DNA of 64,000 nucleotides from Peribacillus tepidiphilus (GCF_009466385.1 NZ_WIAQ01000002.1:185678-249677); one strand, 5' to 3'. Shown: positions 37,738 through 47,724, counted from the stretch's first letter. The notes: generated from the sequence alone by a model not told the origin. Made by a program: numbers and translations.

Positions 37738-38259
37738 ATGCTGAAAATGTTTTTGCCGAGTGAACATGTGAAAAGTGTGTTTGAAATCACTCCTGAAAGC
37801 CTTAAGGAGAAAGGCATAAAAGGCATTATTACTGATCTTGATAACACATTGGTTGAATGGGATCGGCCAAACGCTACGCCGAAGCTCATTGAGTGGTTTG
37901 ATAACATGAAAGCGCACGGGATTTTAGTGACAATCGTATCAAATAATAACGAAAGAAGAGTTCGAACATTCTCAGATCCGCTAGGAATACCTTTTATCTT
38001 CCAAGCTAGGAAGCCAATGGGAAGAGCATTTCGAAAAGCCATTGAACAAATGGGACTTAAACGTGAAGAAACGGTTGTCATTGGAGATCAGCTTCTTACG
38101 GATGTATTGGGAGGAAATCGAAATGGATTTCATACGATTTTAGTTGTTCCGGTTGCCCAGACAGACGGTTTTGTTACACGATTTAATCGGAAAGTTGAAA
38201 GAAGACTTCTTTCATTTTTTAAAAAGAAAGGAATGCTTCAATGGGAGGATCAAAAATGA
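37738..38259 (+). CDS. yqeG: HAD-family phosphatase YqeG
   Basis: This 173-residue protein has the HAD motif I TDLDNTLVEWD, motif II VSNN, and motif III/IV Lys in ARKPMG followed by VIGDQLLTDVLGG. It is the first gene of the conserved yqeG-yqeM operon and overlaps the yqeH start. The substrate is uncertain; a phosphatidylglycerolphosphate phosphatase-like activity has been suggested for the family. Confidence 0.9.
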   Translation: MLKMFLPSEHVKSVFEITPESLKEKGIKGIITDLDNTLVEWDRPNATPKLIEWFDNMKAHGILVTIVSNNNERRVRTFSDPLGIPFIFQARKPMGRAFRKAIEQMGLKREETVVIGDQLLTDVLGGNRNGFHTILVVPVAQTDGFVTRFNRKVERRLLSFFKKKGMLQWEDQK

Positions 38260-39362
38260 ACAATCACGACTATACTTGTATTGGCTGTGGTGTAGCCATT
38301 CAAACAGAAAACCCTGAACAAATAGGATACACACCTGCTTCAGCATTGGAAAAAGAAGCCATTGTTTGTCAGCGTTGCTTTCGCTTGAAAAACTATAATG
38401 AAGTGCAAGATGTATCATTAACGGATGATGATTTCCTTAAAATCCTGAATGAAGTTGGGGATAGGGATGCTTTGATTGTCAAGATTGTCGACATTTTTGA
38501 TTTTAACGGAAGCTGGTTACCAGGGCTTCACCGCTTTGTAGGGAAAAATGATGTATTATTAATCGGTAATAAAGTGGATTTGCTTCCAAAATCAGTTAAA
38601 CACAACAAATTAATTAATTGGATGAAGCAATCCTCCAAAGAGCTCGGTCTTAGACCGATTGATATTTTATTGGTTAGCTCTCATAAAGGATACAACATGA
38701 AGGAAGCTGTCCAAGCGATTGAACAGTACCGAAATGGCAAAGATGTGTATGTAGTAGGCTGTACAAACGTTGGTAAATCAACTTTTATTAATCGGATAAT
38801 TAAAGAAGTGTCTGGCGAAGGAGATGTTATCACCACTTCCCACTTTCCAGGGACTACTCTAGATACCATTGAGATTCCTCTTGATGATAACAAAGCATTG
38901 ATTGATACACCAGGTATTATCAACCATCATCAAATGGCTCACTATGTAGATAAACGGGATTTAAAAGTCATCACACCAAAAAAAGAAATTAAGCCGAGAG
39001 TTTACCAATTAAACGAAGAACAAACTCTCTTTTTTGGGGGCTTAGCTAGATTTGATTATTTATCTGGTGGCAGAAAATCATTTACGTGCTATTTATCTAA
39101 CGAATTAAAAATACATCGGACAAAGCTTGAAAAAGCTGATGAATTGTATGAAACTCATAAGGGAAGCCTTTTGACTCCTCCAAGAGCTGAACAATTGACA
39201 GAATTTCCGCCTTTAACCGCCCAAGAGTTCTCTATAAAAGAAGGGAAAACGGATATCGTATTTTCTGGTTTGGGCTGGATCACGATCAACGAGCCGGGAG
39301 CTGTCGTTCGTGCACATGTTCCAAAAGGTGTTTCGGTTATGGTAAGAAAATCCTTAATATAA
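38256..39362 (+). CDS. yqeH: Circularly permuted GTPase YqeH, 30S assembly
   Basis: The ATG at 38256 follows GGGAGGAT. The 368-residue product begins with a zinc finger (CIGCG, then CQRCF). The permuted GTPase order follows: G4 NKVDLL, G5, G1 GCTNVGKST, G3 DTPG. The C-terminal RNA-binding domain ends AHVPKGVSVMVRKS. It is required for 30S subunit maturation in B. subtilis. Confidence 0.93.
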   Translation: MNNHDYTCIGCGVAIQTENPEQIGYTPASALEKEAIVCQRCFRLKNYNEVQDVSLTDDDFLKILNEVGDRDALIVKIVDIFDFNGSWLPGLHRFVGKNDVLLIGNKVDLLPKSVKHNKLINWMKQSSKELGLRPIDILLVSSHKGYNMKEAVQAIEQYRNGKDVYVVGCTNVGKSTFINRIIKEVSGEGDVITTSHFPGTTLDTIEIPLDDNKALIDTPGIINHHQMAHYVDKRDLKVITPKKEIKPRVYQLNEEQTLFFGGLARFDYLSGGRKSFTCYLSNELKIHRTKLEKADELYETHKGSLLTPPRAEQLTEFPPLTAQEFSIKEGKTDIVFSGLGWITINEPGAVVRAHVPKGVSVMVRKSLI

Positions 39363-39379
39363 TAAAGATGGTGAAAAAT

Positions 39380-40222
39380 GTGCAAAAATTATTCGGTGTT
39401 ATAGGTGATCCAATTGGACACTCCATGTCACCTGCCATTCATAATGATGCTTTTTCACATCAAAACATCCAGGCTAGTTATCATGCATTTCACGTGAAAG
39501 AACAGCATTTAGAGGATGCGGTAAAAGGCTTTAAAGCAATTGGAATTAGCGGTTTTAACGTCACCGTACCTCATAAGACTGCCATTATTCCTTTCTTAGA
39601 TGAAATGGACGAGCTTGCAGAAGCAATTGGAGCAGTCAACACGGTAAAAAATGAAAACGGAAAGCTAATTGGTTATAATACGGATGGACCAGGATATGTT
39701 GCAGCATTAAAGGAAGAGATGAATTCTCCCCTTAGAGACAAAAAAACGCTCATAATCGGAGCCGGGGGAGCCGCTAGAGGTATTTATTATTCACTTGTAT
39801 ATGAGGGAGTAAGCCATATTGATATTTGTAATCGTACAATAGAAAAAGCTGAAAAGCTGATTCATGACTGTCCTTACAAAGCCACATCTGCGGCATTATC
39901 CATGCATGCAGCAGCGGAAAAACTGTCACAATATGATTTAATTATTCAAACAACGTCAATAGGGATGAGCCCGAATACTCATGCTAGTCCGTTGACACTT
40001 GAAAATGTGAATCAGGAAGCTTTTGTCAGTGACATTATTTACAACCCTCTCAAAACCGCTTTTCTACAGGAAGCGGAGACAAGAGGGACAAAAATCCAAA
40101 ACGGAATCGGGATGTTTGTTTATCAAGGAGCACTGGCTTTTCAAATTTGGACAGGGGTCTTCCCTGATACAAAGAGAATGAAAAAGATCGTACTGGAAAA
40201 ACTTGGAGGTACAATATGTTAA
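39380..40222 (+). CDS. aroE: Shikimate dehydrogenase
   Basis: GTG 39380 (MQKLFGVIGDPIGHSMSP) gives the usual family start and follows GATGGTGA; ATG 39368 is an alternative adding four residues. It has the substrate site SMSPAIHN, the catalytic Lys in TVPHKT, NTDG and the NADP loop GAGGAARG. It reduces 3-dehydroshikimate in aromatic biosynthesis. The stop overlaps yhbY. Confidence 0.93.
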   Translation: MQKLFGVIGDPIGHSMSPAIHNDAFSHQNIQASYHAFHVKEQHLEDAVKGFKAIGISGFNVTVPHKTAIIPFLDEMDELAEAIGAVNTVKNENGKLIGYNTDGPGYVAALKEEMNSPLRDKKTLIIGAGGAARGIYYSLVYEGVSHIDICNRTIEKAEKLIHDCPYKATSAALSMHAAAEKLSQYDLIIQTTSIGMSPNTHASPLTLENVNQEAFVSDIIYNPLKTAFLQEAETRGTKIQNGIGMFVYQGALAFQIWTGVFPDTKRMKKIVLEKLGGTIC

Positions 40223-40506
40223 CAGGAAAGCAAAAAAGATTTCTCCGTTCTAAGGCACATCACCTGACACCGATTTTCCAGGTCGGAAAAGGTGGAGTAA
40301 ATGAAAATATGATCAAGCAAATAGCAGATGCATTAGAAGCAAGAGAACTAATGAAGGTTAGCGTTTTACAAAATTGTGAAGAGGATCGGCATACTGTTGC
40401 TGAGGAATTAGCAAGTGGTACGCATGCCGAGCTTGTGCAAGTTATTGGAAATACCATTGTGCTATATAAAGAATCTAAAGAAAATAAACAAATTGAGCTT
40501 CCTTGA
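40216..40506 (+). CDS. yhbY: CRM-domain RNA-binding protein YhbY/YqeI
   Basis: This 96-residue protein starts MLTGKQKRFLRSKAHHLTPI and contains the CRM motif QVGKGGVNENMIKQIADALE. It binds pre-ribosomal RNA and associates with large-subunit assembly. It overlaps the aroE end by 7 bp and sits 12 bp before nadD in the operon. Confidence 0.92.
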   Translation: MLTGKQKRFLRSKAHHLTPIFQVGKGGVNENMIKQIADALEARELMKVSVLQNCEEDRHTVAEELASGTHAELVQVIGNTIVLYKESKENKQIELP

Positions 40507-40518
40507 TAGGATTGTGTT

Positions 40519-41091
40519 ATGAAAAAAAGAGTAGGAATTCTTGGGGGTACGTTTGACCCGCCTCATGTAGGACATTTAATTATTGCCAATGAAGTTTTCC
40601 ATGCACTCTGTTTAGATGAAGTTAGGTTTATGCCTAATCGTGTCCCTCCTCATAAAGAGAAAAAAAGCGGTACAAGTATTGAGGATCGTATTGAAATGAT
40701 TAAGAGATCCATTTCAGACCATGATCATTTTAAATTGGAAACCATTGAGATCGAACGGGAAGGTCCGTCATACACATTTGATACAATCCAATTGTTAAAA
40801 AAACAAGAGCCTAATCATGAGTTTTTCTTTATTATCGGAGCGGACATGATTGAGTATTTGCCGAAATGGTATAGAATCGATGAGCTGATGAAAATCATTC
40901 AGTTTGTTGGTGTAAAAAGACCTCCGTACAATGAAAAAACTTCTTACAATGTAAAGCTAATAGATTCACCTGAAATTTTTCTTTCATCGTCCATATTACG
41001 CGAAAGAATCCGAAAGGGGATTTCTTGTAAATATCTCGTTCATGACAAGGTCTTGGATTATATCGAGAAAAATCGATTATACAGAACATGA
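40519..41091 (+). CDS. nadD: Nicotinate-nucleotide adenylyltransferase
   Basis: This 190-residue enzyme has GGTFDPPHVGHL (nucleotidyltransferase HxGH) near the N-terminus, MPNRVPPHK and the C-terminal ISSSILRERI-type motif (SSSILRERIRKG). It adenylates NaMN to deamido-NAD. The initiation site is weak (ATAGG), consistent with coupling to yhbY. Confidence 0.95.
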   Translation: MKKRVGILGGTFDPPHVGHLIIANEVFHALCLDEVRFMPNRVPPHKEKKSGTSIEDRIEMIKRSISDHDHFKLETIEIEREGPSYTFDTIQLLKKQEPNHEFFFIIGADMIEYLPKWYRIDELMKIIQFVGVKRPPYNEKTSYNVKLIDSPEIFLSSSILRERIRKGISCKYLVHDKVLDYIEKNRLYRT

Positions 41092-41115
41092 AGAAGTTGT
41101 GGAGGTATTTTTTCT

Positions 41116-41691
41116 ATGGAACGTGAAAAAGCACTGCAGCTTGTAAAAGAACAAATAACAGAGCATCGTTATCAACACACATTAGGCGTGGTTGAAACGT
41201 CAATCTGGCTGGCTGAAAAATACGGAGCAGACGTAAAAAAGGCGGAACTGGCTGCTATTTTTCATGATTATGCGAAATTTCGTCCTAAGGAAGAAATGAA
41301 AGAAATCATCATTAGAGAGAAAATGCCCAAAGATTTATTGGAGTATAATGAAGAATTATGGCATGCTCCTGTCGGGGCCTATCTGGTAGAAAAAGAAGCG
41401 GGCGTTGAGGATCCTGAGGTGTTAGATGCTATCAGGTACCACACCTCTGGAAGAGTAAACATGACCCTGCTTGAAAAAGTTATTTTTTTAGCCGATTATA
41501 TAGAACCGGGTAGAAAATTCCCTGGAGTCGAAGAGGTAAGGGAGTTAGCTAAACAATCCTTGGATAAAGCATTGATTAAGTCGTTGCAAAATACCATCCT
41601 ATTTTTAATGAAAAAAAACCAGCGCATCTATCCTGATACTTTTCATACGTATAATGATCTATTACTGAAACTGGAGGAATCTGATACATGA
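41116..41691 (+). CDS. yqeK: HD-domain Ap4A hydrolase YqeK
   Basis: This 191-residue protein carries HRYQHTLGV, FHDYAKF (HD pair), HAPVGAYL and YHTSGR, the ligands of the HD hydrolase. YqeK proteins symmetrically hydrolyse diadenosine tetraphosphate. The ribosome binding site is GGAGG. The stop overlaps rsfS at ATGA. Confidence 0.93.
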   Translation: MEREKALQLVKEQITEHRYQHTLGVVETSIWLAEKYGADVKKAELAAIFHDYAKFRPKEEMKEIIIREKMPKDLLEYNEELWHAPVGAYLVEKEAGVEDPEVLDAIRYHTSGRVNMTLLEKVIFLADYIEPGRKFPGVEEVRELAKQSLDKALIKSLQNTILFLMKKNQRIYPDTFHTYNDLLLKLEESDT

Positions 41692-42044
41692 GTGAAAGAG
41701 ACTTGCTCATTACGGCTGCGAAAGCGGCAGATGATAAAAAAGCAGAGGATATCATCGTCTTAAACATGAAAGGCATTTCCCTTGTAGCGGATTATTTTAT
41801 GATCTGTCATGGGAATTCAGATAAACAAGTACAAGCCATAGCGAGAGAAATAAAAGAAAAGGTTGAAGAAAAAGGCTATGAGGTAAAAAGAATGGAAGGC
41901 TTCGATGAGGCGAAATGGGTGCTTGTCGACCTCGGGGATGTAGTGGCTCATATTTTCCACCGAGATGAAAGAAGCTATTACAACCTAGAGAGATTATGGG
42001 GTGACGCCCCAACCGAAAACATCGTAAATGAGTTGAATTCATGA
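41688..42044 (+). CDS. rsfS: Ribosomal silencing factor RsfS
   Basis: This 118-residue protein starts MSERDLLITAAKAADDKKAE and contains VADYFMICHGNSDKQVQAIA and the signature DEAKWVLVDLGDVVAHIFHR, followed by YNLERLWGDAP. It binds uL14 and blocks subunit joining. It overlaps both neighbours by 4 bp. Confidence 0.95.
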   Translation: MSERDLLITAAKAADDKKAEDIIVLNMKGISLVADYFMICHGNSDKQVQAIAREIKEKVEEKGYEVKRMEGFDEAKWVLVDLGDVVAHIFHRDERSYYNLERLWGDAPTENIVNELNS

Positions 42045-42787
42045 GCTATCAGAAATTCGCTTTTATTTACGATGAACTCATGAAAGACGTTCCATACGAG
42101 AAGTGGCTGGAGCGGTTTTCTGAAACGATAAAGAAGTACCGGATTGAAGGCGAGAAGGTATTAGATCTTGCATGCGGCACGGGGGTGTTCTCTATCCTCC
42201 TAAAGGAAAATGGATTTAACCCTACAGGGGTGGATCTTTCTGAAGAAATGTTGATGGTCGCGTCTGAGAAAGCACAACAAAAAGGCTATCACATTCCTTT
42301 TTACCAGCAAGACATGACACAGCTTGAAGGATTGGGTACTTTTGATGCAGTGGTCATCTTTTGCGATTCCATCAATTATTTAAAAAAGGAAGAAGATGTC
42401 GTTAACGCATTTCAATCCGTTCTCAAGCATTTAAAGCCAGGCGGCTTATTCATGTTCGATGTCCATTCAGTCTATAAAATGGAGCATTTATTCCATAATC
42501 AAACCTATGCAATAAATGAAGAGCATGTATCATACATTTGGAATTGTTTTCAAGGGGATGAACCCTTAAGTGTGGAGCATGAGCTTACTTTTTTTGTGAA
42601 AAAAGCTGACCAAGACCTTTATGAAAGGTTTGACGAGCTTCATTATCAACGCACCTTTCCTATTGAGCAATACGAGGCTTGGTTAAAAAATACCGGCTTT
42701 GAGCTTTTAGAGGTCTTCTCAGATTTGGAAAATGAAGAGGTTCATGAGAAGACTGAACGCATATTGTTCGCTGCACGGAAAAAATAA
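42041..42787 (+). CDS. yqeM: Class I SAM-dependent methyltransferase YqeM
   Basis: This 248-residue protein has the SAM-binding motif I VLDLACGTGVFS, then GVDLSEEML and FCDSINYL. It is the last gene of the yqeG operon, followed by a terminator. The substrate of YqeM is not established. Confidence 0.9.
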   Translation: MSYQKFAFIYDELMKDVPYEKWLERFSETIKKYRIEGEKVLDLACGTGVFSILLKENGFNPTGVDLSEEMLMVASEKAQQKGYHIPFYQQDMTQLEGLGTFDAVVIFCDSINYLKKEEDVVNAFQSVLKHLKPGGLFMFDVHSVYKMEHLFHNQTYAINEEHVSYIWNCFQGDEPLSVEHELTFFVKKADQDLYERFDELHYQRTFPIEQYEAWLKNTGFELLEVFSDLENEEVHEKTERILFAARKK

Positions 42788-42790
42788 CAA

Positions 42791-42822
42791 AAGGCACATC
42801 TTTCATTAGGATGTGCTTTTTT
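42791..42822 (+). terminator. Terminator of yqeG-yqeM operon
   Basis: GCACATC (42794-42800), loop TTTCATTAG, GATGTGC (42810-42816), then a T-run. Confidence 0.85.
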
Positions 42823-42924
42823 TTATGGTAAAAAGATAGAGTGTCTATCTTAAGATAAAAACCCCATTTTCTTCGAAATTTTTTAAAAATATTAGAAGGA
42901 GTTTACTTTTGTTCGACGAATACA

Positions 42925-43752
42925 TTAATACGGAACTCCGAACTGCCCCTCCATGCTTTTTATTTCATCCTCAAATTTTTTGTGAGTTGCTTCAAAAAGA
43001 TGAATGAACATATTCCCAAGCTCTTGTTCCATTACTTTGATTCCTTCTCCCGTTATTCCACCTTTGACGCATACTTTTTCCTGAAGTGTCGGTAGAGAAT
43101 AATACTCTTTTTTTAATAATTCCCCTAAGCCAACCAGCATTTTTTCTGTTAGGATGGTTGCAGTTTTTTGATCAATGCCAGTACTTTTGGTAGCTGCTTG
43201 AATAAAAGCTTGAGCCAAATAGCTAAAAAATGCAGGTCCACAACTAACAATATCTGATGAGACACGCGTTATTTTATTCTCAATTTCCAAAGGAACAGAT
43301 ATCTTTTCCGCAAGATCGAAAACTTTTGATTTCCACTCTTCGCTACAATTTACACCAAATGTTAATAATGAAACCCCTGCTAACGCTCTATTCGTAATAC
43401 TAGGAATCCATCTCACTGTAGAGCAGGACAGAATGGAATCCAATTGTTGTACAGAAACTGGACTCGTAATAGAAATTACGCAATGTTGGCTTGTTAACAT
43501 CGGTTTTATTTGCGTTAAAACAGTATATAGATCTTTGGGCTTTACACAAATAAAAATGAGGTCAGAGAAAAGCATCAATTCGTAAATATTTTCCGTTACG
43601 CGTAGAGTGTTATATTCATTTTTTAACTGTAACGCCTTTGTAATTGTTCGGTTTATCACCATCATTTCGGACGGAAAAACAGATTTAGAGTCAAGCAATG
43701 CTTCGATTAAGATCCTCCCCATGTTCCCTGTTCCGATTATCCCTATTTTCAT
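42925..43752 (-). CDS. comER: ComER, ProC-like reductase-family protein
   Basis: The ATG at 43752 follows CAGGGGGTGG on the minus strand. The 275-residue product starts MKIGIIGTGNMGRILIEALL (Rossmann fold) and has CVKPKDLYTVL and the C-terminal GGITGEGIKVME motif of the pyrroline-5-carboxylate reductase family. It lies divergent to comEA as in B. subtilis, where it is linked to sporulation/biofilm entry and is not needed for competence. Confidence 0.9.
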   Translation of the reverse strand: MKIGIIGTGNMGRILIEALLDSKSVFPSEMMVINRTITKALQLKNEYNTLRVTENIYELMLFSDLIFICVKPKDLYTVLTQIKPMLTSQHCVISITSPVSVQQLDSILSCSTVRWIPSITNRALAGVSLLTFGVNCSEEWKSKVFDLAEKISVPLEIENKITRVSSDIVSCGPAFFSYLAQAFIQAATKSTGIDQKTATILTEKMLVGLGELLKKEYYSLPTLQEKVCVKGGITGEGIKVMEQELGNMFIHLFEATHKKFEDEIKSMEGQFGVPY

Positions 43753-43848
43753 ATGCTCTTCCACCCCCTGACATAACTATTCATAAAACACTATGCAAAA
43801 AAAAATTTATTTATACCCTTTTTAAAACAAATTGGAGGTTAAGATACT

Positions 43849-44466
43849 ATGAATCAAATTTTTAAACAAAACAAACGAATCATTATGATTGTTTTTGTCG
43901 CTTTAGCAGCAGTTGCCTATTCTTTTTTTCAATCTGCTCAAAAGAAAGAACAGGAAGGTGAAATCTTCAACTTAGAAAACCTTGAAACAACATCAGAATC
44001 AAGCAATGAAGATCAAACAGAACCTATAAACTCCACCATAAAGGTAGATGTGAAAGGAGCTGTCCATTCACCAGGAGTATATATTGGTAAACAAGAGGAT
44101 AGGGTGATCGATATGATAAAAATTGCAGGAGGTTTTACTGAAAATGCCAATCAAAATGCGGTCAATCTTGCAGAGAAGATTCAGGACCAGATGGTCATTT
44201 ACGTACCGAAAATGGGAGAAGAGGGGGAAGGAATCGTTTCAAATAATGACTCAAATGCTAATGCTTCAGGAGGAAAAGTAAACCTAAACTCCGCTGATGA
44301 AAACGAATTACAGACATTGCCTGGAATCGGGCCCTCAAAGGCAGCTTCTATCGTAGAATATCGAAATCAAAATGGCAGGTTTAAAAACATTGACGAATTA
44401 AAAAATATAACAGGAATAGGTGAAAAGACTTTTGAGAAATTGAAGGATTCTATTACGGTAAACTGA
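43849..44466 (+). CDS. comEA: Competence DNA receptor ComEA
   Basis: This 205-residue protein has one N-terminal membrane anchor (residues about 10-28), an acidic linker, an SLBB-like domain (IKVDVKGAVHSPGVYIG) and C-terminal double helix-hairpin-helix (VNLNSADENELQTLPGIGPS; GIGEKTFEKLK). It binds incoming DNA outside the membrane. It is the first gene of comEABC; a clear ComK box was not found upstream. Confidence 0.95.
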   Translation: MNQIFKQNKRIIMIVFVALAAVAYSFFQSAQKKEQEGEIFNLENLETTSESSNEDQTEPINSTIKVDVKGAVHSPGVYIGKQEDRVIDMIKIAGGFTENANQNAVNLAEKIQDQMVIYVPKMGEEGEGIVSNNDSNANASGGKVNLNSADENELQTLPGIGPSKAASIVEYRNQNGRFKNIDELKNITGIGEKTFEKLKDSITVN

Positions 44467-44544
44467 TGTGTGATCCCCTACACAAAAAAATAAGGAGAAG
44501 GTAAAATAAGAAAAGATTGAAAATAATCAAAAAGGGGAAGGAAC

Positions 44545-45105
44545 ATGAATCGAATTAGCTGGCACCAATATTTTATGGCACAAAGCCATTTGCTTGCCTT
44601 AAGAAGCACTTGTACGAGATTGGCGGTCGGAGCTACAATCGTCCGTGACAAGAGAATCATAGCAGGAGGGTACAACGGTTCCATTGCTGGGGGAGACCAT
44701 TGCATCGATAAGGGATGCTATGTCATTGATAACCATTGCGTAAGGACGATCCATGCGGAAATGAACGCCATTCTTCAATGTGCTAAATTTGGCGTTCCTA
44801 CTTCTGGAGCAGAAATATATGTGACACATTTTCCTTGCCTTCAATGCTGTAAATCGATCATACAAGCTGGAATTAAAGCGGTTTACTATGCGAAAGACTA
44901 TAAGAATCACCCTTATGCTGTAGAGTTGTTCCAACAGGCAGGGGTTATCGTAGAGCATGTCCCTTTAGAACAAGAAAGTATGGATCCAGCTTCAAGGGAT
45001 AAAAAGGAATTAGTAGACGAGCTAATTAAAGAGATTGCCTCTTTAAGCTCTGATCAAGAAAAACATCAGCTATTTAAGGAAAAAGCGGAACGATTATTTA
45101 AGTAA
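44545..45105 (+). CDS. comEB: ComEB, dCMP-deaminase family protein
   Basis: This 186-residue protein has the zinc-deaminase signature HAEMNAILQC with PCLQCCK downstream, plus the GGYNGSIAGG substrate loop. It matches late-competence dCMP deaminase ComEB. In B. subtilis it is dispensable for transformation enzymatically but helps polar localisation. Confidence 0.93.
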   Translation: MNRISWHQYFMAQSHLLALRSTCTRLAVGATIVRDKRIIAGGYNGSIAGGDHCIDKGCYVIDNHCVRTIHAEMNAILQCAKFGVPTSGAEIYVTHFPCLQCCKSIIQAGIKAVYYAKDYKNHPYAVELFQQAGVIVEHVPLEQESMDPASRDKKELVDELIKEIASLSSDQEKHQLFKEKAERLFK

Positions 45106-45181
45106 CTTTTTATTAGGGAACTTCCTCTGTTTTCTTGTTGTAAGCAGAGGATCCCATTATTATTTTTACAAGGAGCATAAC

Positions 45182-47506
45182 GTGAAACAATGGTCTATAT
45201 TGTTGCTAGTTGCTACTGTTTTTGGCATCCTCTCTTTTTTTCAGCCTAGCTTCAAGCTTTTTTGGCTTATGATTCTCTATCTTTATTTCCTTATTCGATT
45301 TTCAAATTGGCAAGGATTTTTGTTTTTCATTATTATATTCGGAATGTTTTACTCCTTTTCATTTCTTCACCAACATCTCCAATCAACCAAGCTCTTAGAG
45401 AAAGAGCACAGTATTATGGCTAGATTCTCCGAATTGCCTGAAGTGAACGGCAAAGTACTAAAAACCATCATATTGACTCCTCAAAAGGAAAAGCTCCTTC
45501 TTCGTTACACCTTTAAAAATAAACACGAAAAAATGCAGTTTTTGGAAGCCTATCAGCTGGGACAAACTTGTAAAATGGAGGGTGAACTTATACTCCCAGA
45601 AAAAAACCGCAATCAAAACGCTTTTAACTATCAAAAATATCTCCAACAGCAAGGGATTACATGGATTTTTAAGCCAAATGAATTCCCCTTACGATTCTGT
45701 CAAAAAGCATCTCCTTCACTTTTCGAGCAAATAAAACATGTAAGATGGAAGGGTTTAAAGACTTTAGAAAAAGAAAAGAATGAGGAATTTAGAGCATTTT
45801 CTGCTGCGTTAATTTTCGGTGAATCAAGCTGGATTGAAGAGGAAACGTATCAGTCTTTTCAAAAGTTGGGACTCGTCCATATATTGGCTATTTCTGGGTT
45901 GCATGTTGGAATGATATCCATGATTATTTTTTATATTGGCATAAGAGCAGGATTAACAAGAAGATCGGTTCAAGCGTTATTATTAATCATTTTACCGGTA
46001 TACTTAATACTCGCTGGAGGTTCTCCTTCTGTCGTAAGAGCTTGCTTGATGGTCATGACATACATTCTCTTTCAATTATTTAGAACCCGTATATCTTCAT
46101 TTGATATTCTGTCACTCATTTTCTCTGGTATTTTAATGTATAACCCCTATTTACTATTTCATATCGGTTTTCAGCTATCTTTTTCCATTACTTTTTCATT
46201 GTTGTTATCCGAAAGGATTCTTACTCGTTCGTATAAAGTGTGGGATGCGGCTGCAAAACTTCTCACAGCAAGCATCATTTCTCAGCTTTCTGGAATCCCT
46301 ATTCTACTGTATCATTTTTATGAGGTATCTTTCATTGGTGTCATCTTGAACATTGTCTATATTCCCCTTTATACGGTAATCCTCCTTCCAGGAGTGATGC
46401 TTTGTTACGCATTGAATATGATGGATCCTTTCATTTCTTCTATTTTACAATCACCACTAGAGATGGTGTTGCATTACAGTAACACAATTGCTAATTGGGT
46501 CTCCCTACTGTCGATTACTTCCATCACATTTGGAAAAACTACTTTTTACACTACCCTTCTCCTGTGTGGATCTATTCTTAATTTATTCCTAACTTGGGAA
46601 AAGGGTTTCACAAAGAAAATGTTAAAAGCTTCTCTTTTGGTTTGCATGATTCTCGTTTATCATTTTTCAGCGCCCTGTCTCAGTCCAATTGGAGAAGTGA
46701 CCTTTATTGATGTGGGACAAGGAGATTCGATTTTAATCAAACAGCCATTTGGTAAAGGAAACATTCTCATTGATACGGGAGGAGTTATGAATTTTGCTAA
46801 AGAAGAATGGGAGACCACTGATCGGATCTTCGAGCCTGGTGCTGATATTGTCGTTCCTTTTTTAAAAAGTAAAGGGATTCGTAATCTTGACAAACTTATA
46901 CTTACTCATCCGGATCAAGATCATATTGGAGGTGCTATGGCAGTTATAGAATCGATATCAGTAAAAGAGCTTGTTATTGCTGCTCCTTCCATAAAGGAGT
47001 ATGGCAACAAAATGGTGACAAAAGGAAAAGGGCTAAAAATCCGATTGGTAAAAAGAGGAGATACACTCCATATTGGAAATATTCGACTCTATGTGCTTGG
47101 ACCAAATGAGAACCACGAGGATAAAAATGAAGAGTCCATTGTGCTTTTTGCAAAAATCGCCAATCTTAACTGGCTTTTTACAGGGGATCTTGGTAAAAAG
47201 GGTGAGGAAGAGTTGGTAAAGTCATTCCCAAAGCTTAAGATTGATGTGCTAAAGATCGGACATCACGGAAGTAAAAATTCTACTTCTTCCATTTTTATTC
47301 GTGCGATCAAACCAAAAGTAGCTGTTATTTCTACAGGGAAGAATAACCGATTTGGTCATCCGCATTCAGAAGTATTGAAAATTCTTGAAGGGGAAGGAAT
47401 AAACTACTTTCGGACAGACAAAAGTGGAGCTGTTTCGTTTACGTATCGTTTTAATAAACAGTTTGGAACCTTTTCTACTCAACTTCCATACAATATTACA
47501 AATTAG
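45182..47506 (+). CDS. comEC: Competence DNA channel ComEC
   Basis: The GTG at 45182 follows AAGGAGC. This 774-residue protein has two N-terminal hydrophobic runs, an OB-like domain (about 95-165), the competence membrane domain with many helices (about 205-490, starting GLVHILAISGLHVGMI) and a C-terminal metallo-beta-lactamase domain (FIDVGQGDS, THPDQDHIGG, KIGHHGSKNS). It carries single-stranded DNA into the cytoplasm. A small hairpin precedes it (45122-45150). Confidence 0.95.
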   Translation: MKQWSILLLVATVFGILSFFQPSFKLFWLMILYLYFLIRFSNWQGFLFFIIIFGMFYSFSFLHQHLQSTKLLEKEHSIMARFSELPEVNGKVLKTIILTPQKEKLLLRYTFKNKHEKMQFLEAYQLGQTCKMEGELILPEKNRNQNAFNYQKYLQQQGITWIFKPNEFPLRFCQKASPSLFEQIKHVRWKGLKTLEKEKNEEFRAFSAALIFGESSWIEEETYQSFQKLGLVHILAISGLHVGMISMIIFYIGIRAGLTRRSVQALLLIILPVYLILAGGSPSVVRACLMVMTYILFQLFRTRISSFDILSLIFSGILMYNPYLLFHIGFQLSFSITFSLLLSERILTRSYKVWDAAAKLLTASIISQLSGIPILLYHFYEVSFIGVILNIVYIPLYTVILLPGVMLCYALNMMDPFISSILQSPLEMVLHYSNTIANWVSLLSITSITFGKTTFYTTLLLCGSILNLFLTWEKGFTKKMLKASLLVCMILVYHFSAPCLSPIGEVTFIDVGQGDSILIKQPFGKGNILIDTGGVMNFAKEEWETTDRIFEPGADIVVPFLKSKGIRNLDKLILTHPDQDHIGGAMAVIESISVKELVIAAPSIKEYGNKMVTKGKGLKIRLVKRGDTLHIGNIRLYVLGPNENHEDKNEESIVLFAKIANLNWLFTGDLGKKGEEELVKSFPKLKIDVLKIGHHGSKNSTSSIFIRAIKPKVAVISTGKNNRFGHPHSEVLKILEGEGINYFRTDKSGAVSFTYRFNKQFGTFSTQLPYNITN

Positions 47507-47589
47507 CAGAACTTGTAATAATTCACAGAAGTTTCTTAATGAGCATTAGAAAGACCTCCATATGAAATGAAGGCCTATGTATGTTGTTA

Positions 47590-47724
47590 TTAAGCTCCAA
47601 CAAAATGAATGACAGTGGCAATAATGAACATTGTAGCGAAGAAACCGAAAGAAACGATGAATCCAACAGCGGAATCTACTGCATCATTACGTTTTGATTG
47701 GACATTTTTTTCAAATTCGTTCAT
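47590..47724 (-). CDS. yqzM: Small membrane protein YqzM
   Basis: On the minus strand an ATG at 47724 follows AGGGGGG. The 44-residue product is MNEFEKNVQSKRNDAVDSAV followed by one hydrophobic helix and the end IHFVGA, matching YqzM, which sits between comEC and holA in B. subtilis. The function is unknown. It converges on comEC. Confidence 0.9.
   Translation of the reverse strand: MNEFEKNVQSKRNDAVDSAVGFIVSFGFFATMFIIATVIHFVGA

Noticed and set aside
43765..43848. ComK box upstream of comEA
   Set aside because: The region is A/T-rich, but the paired AAAA-N5-TTTT arrangement with correct spacing could not be made out, so no site is claimed.
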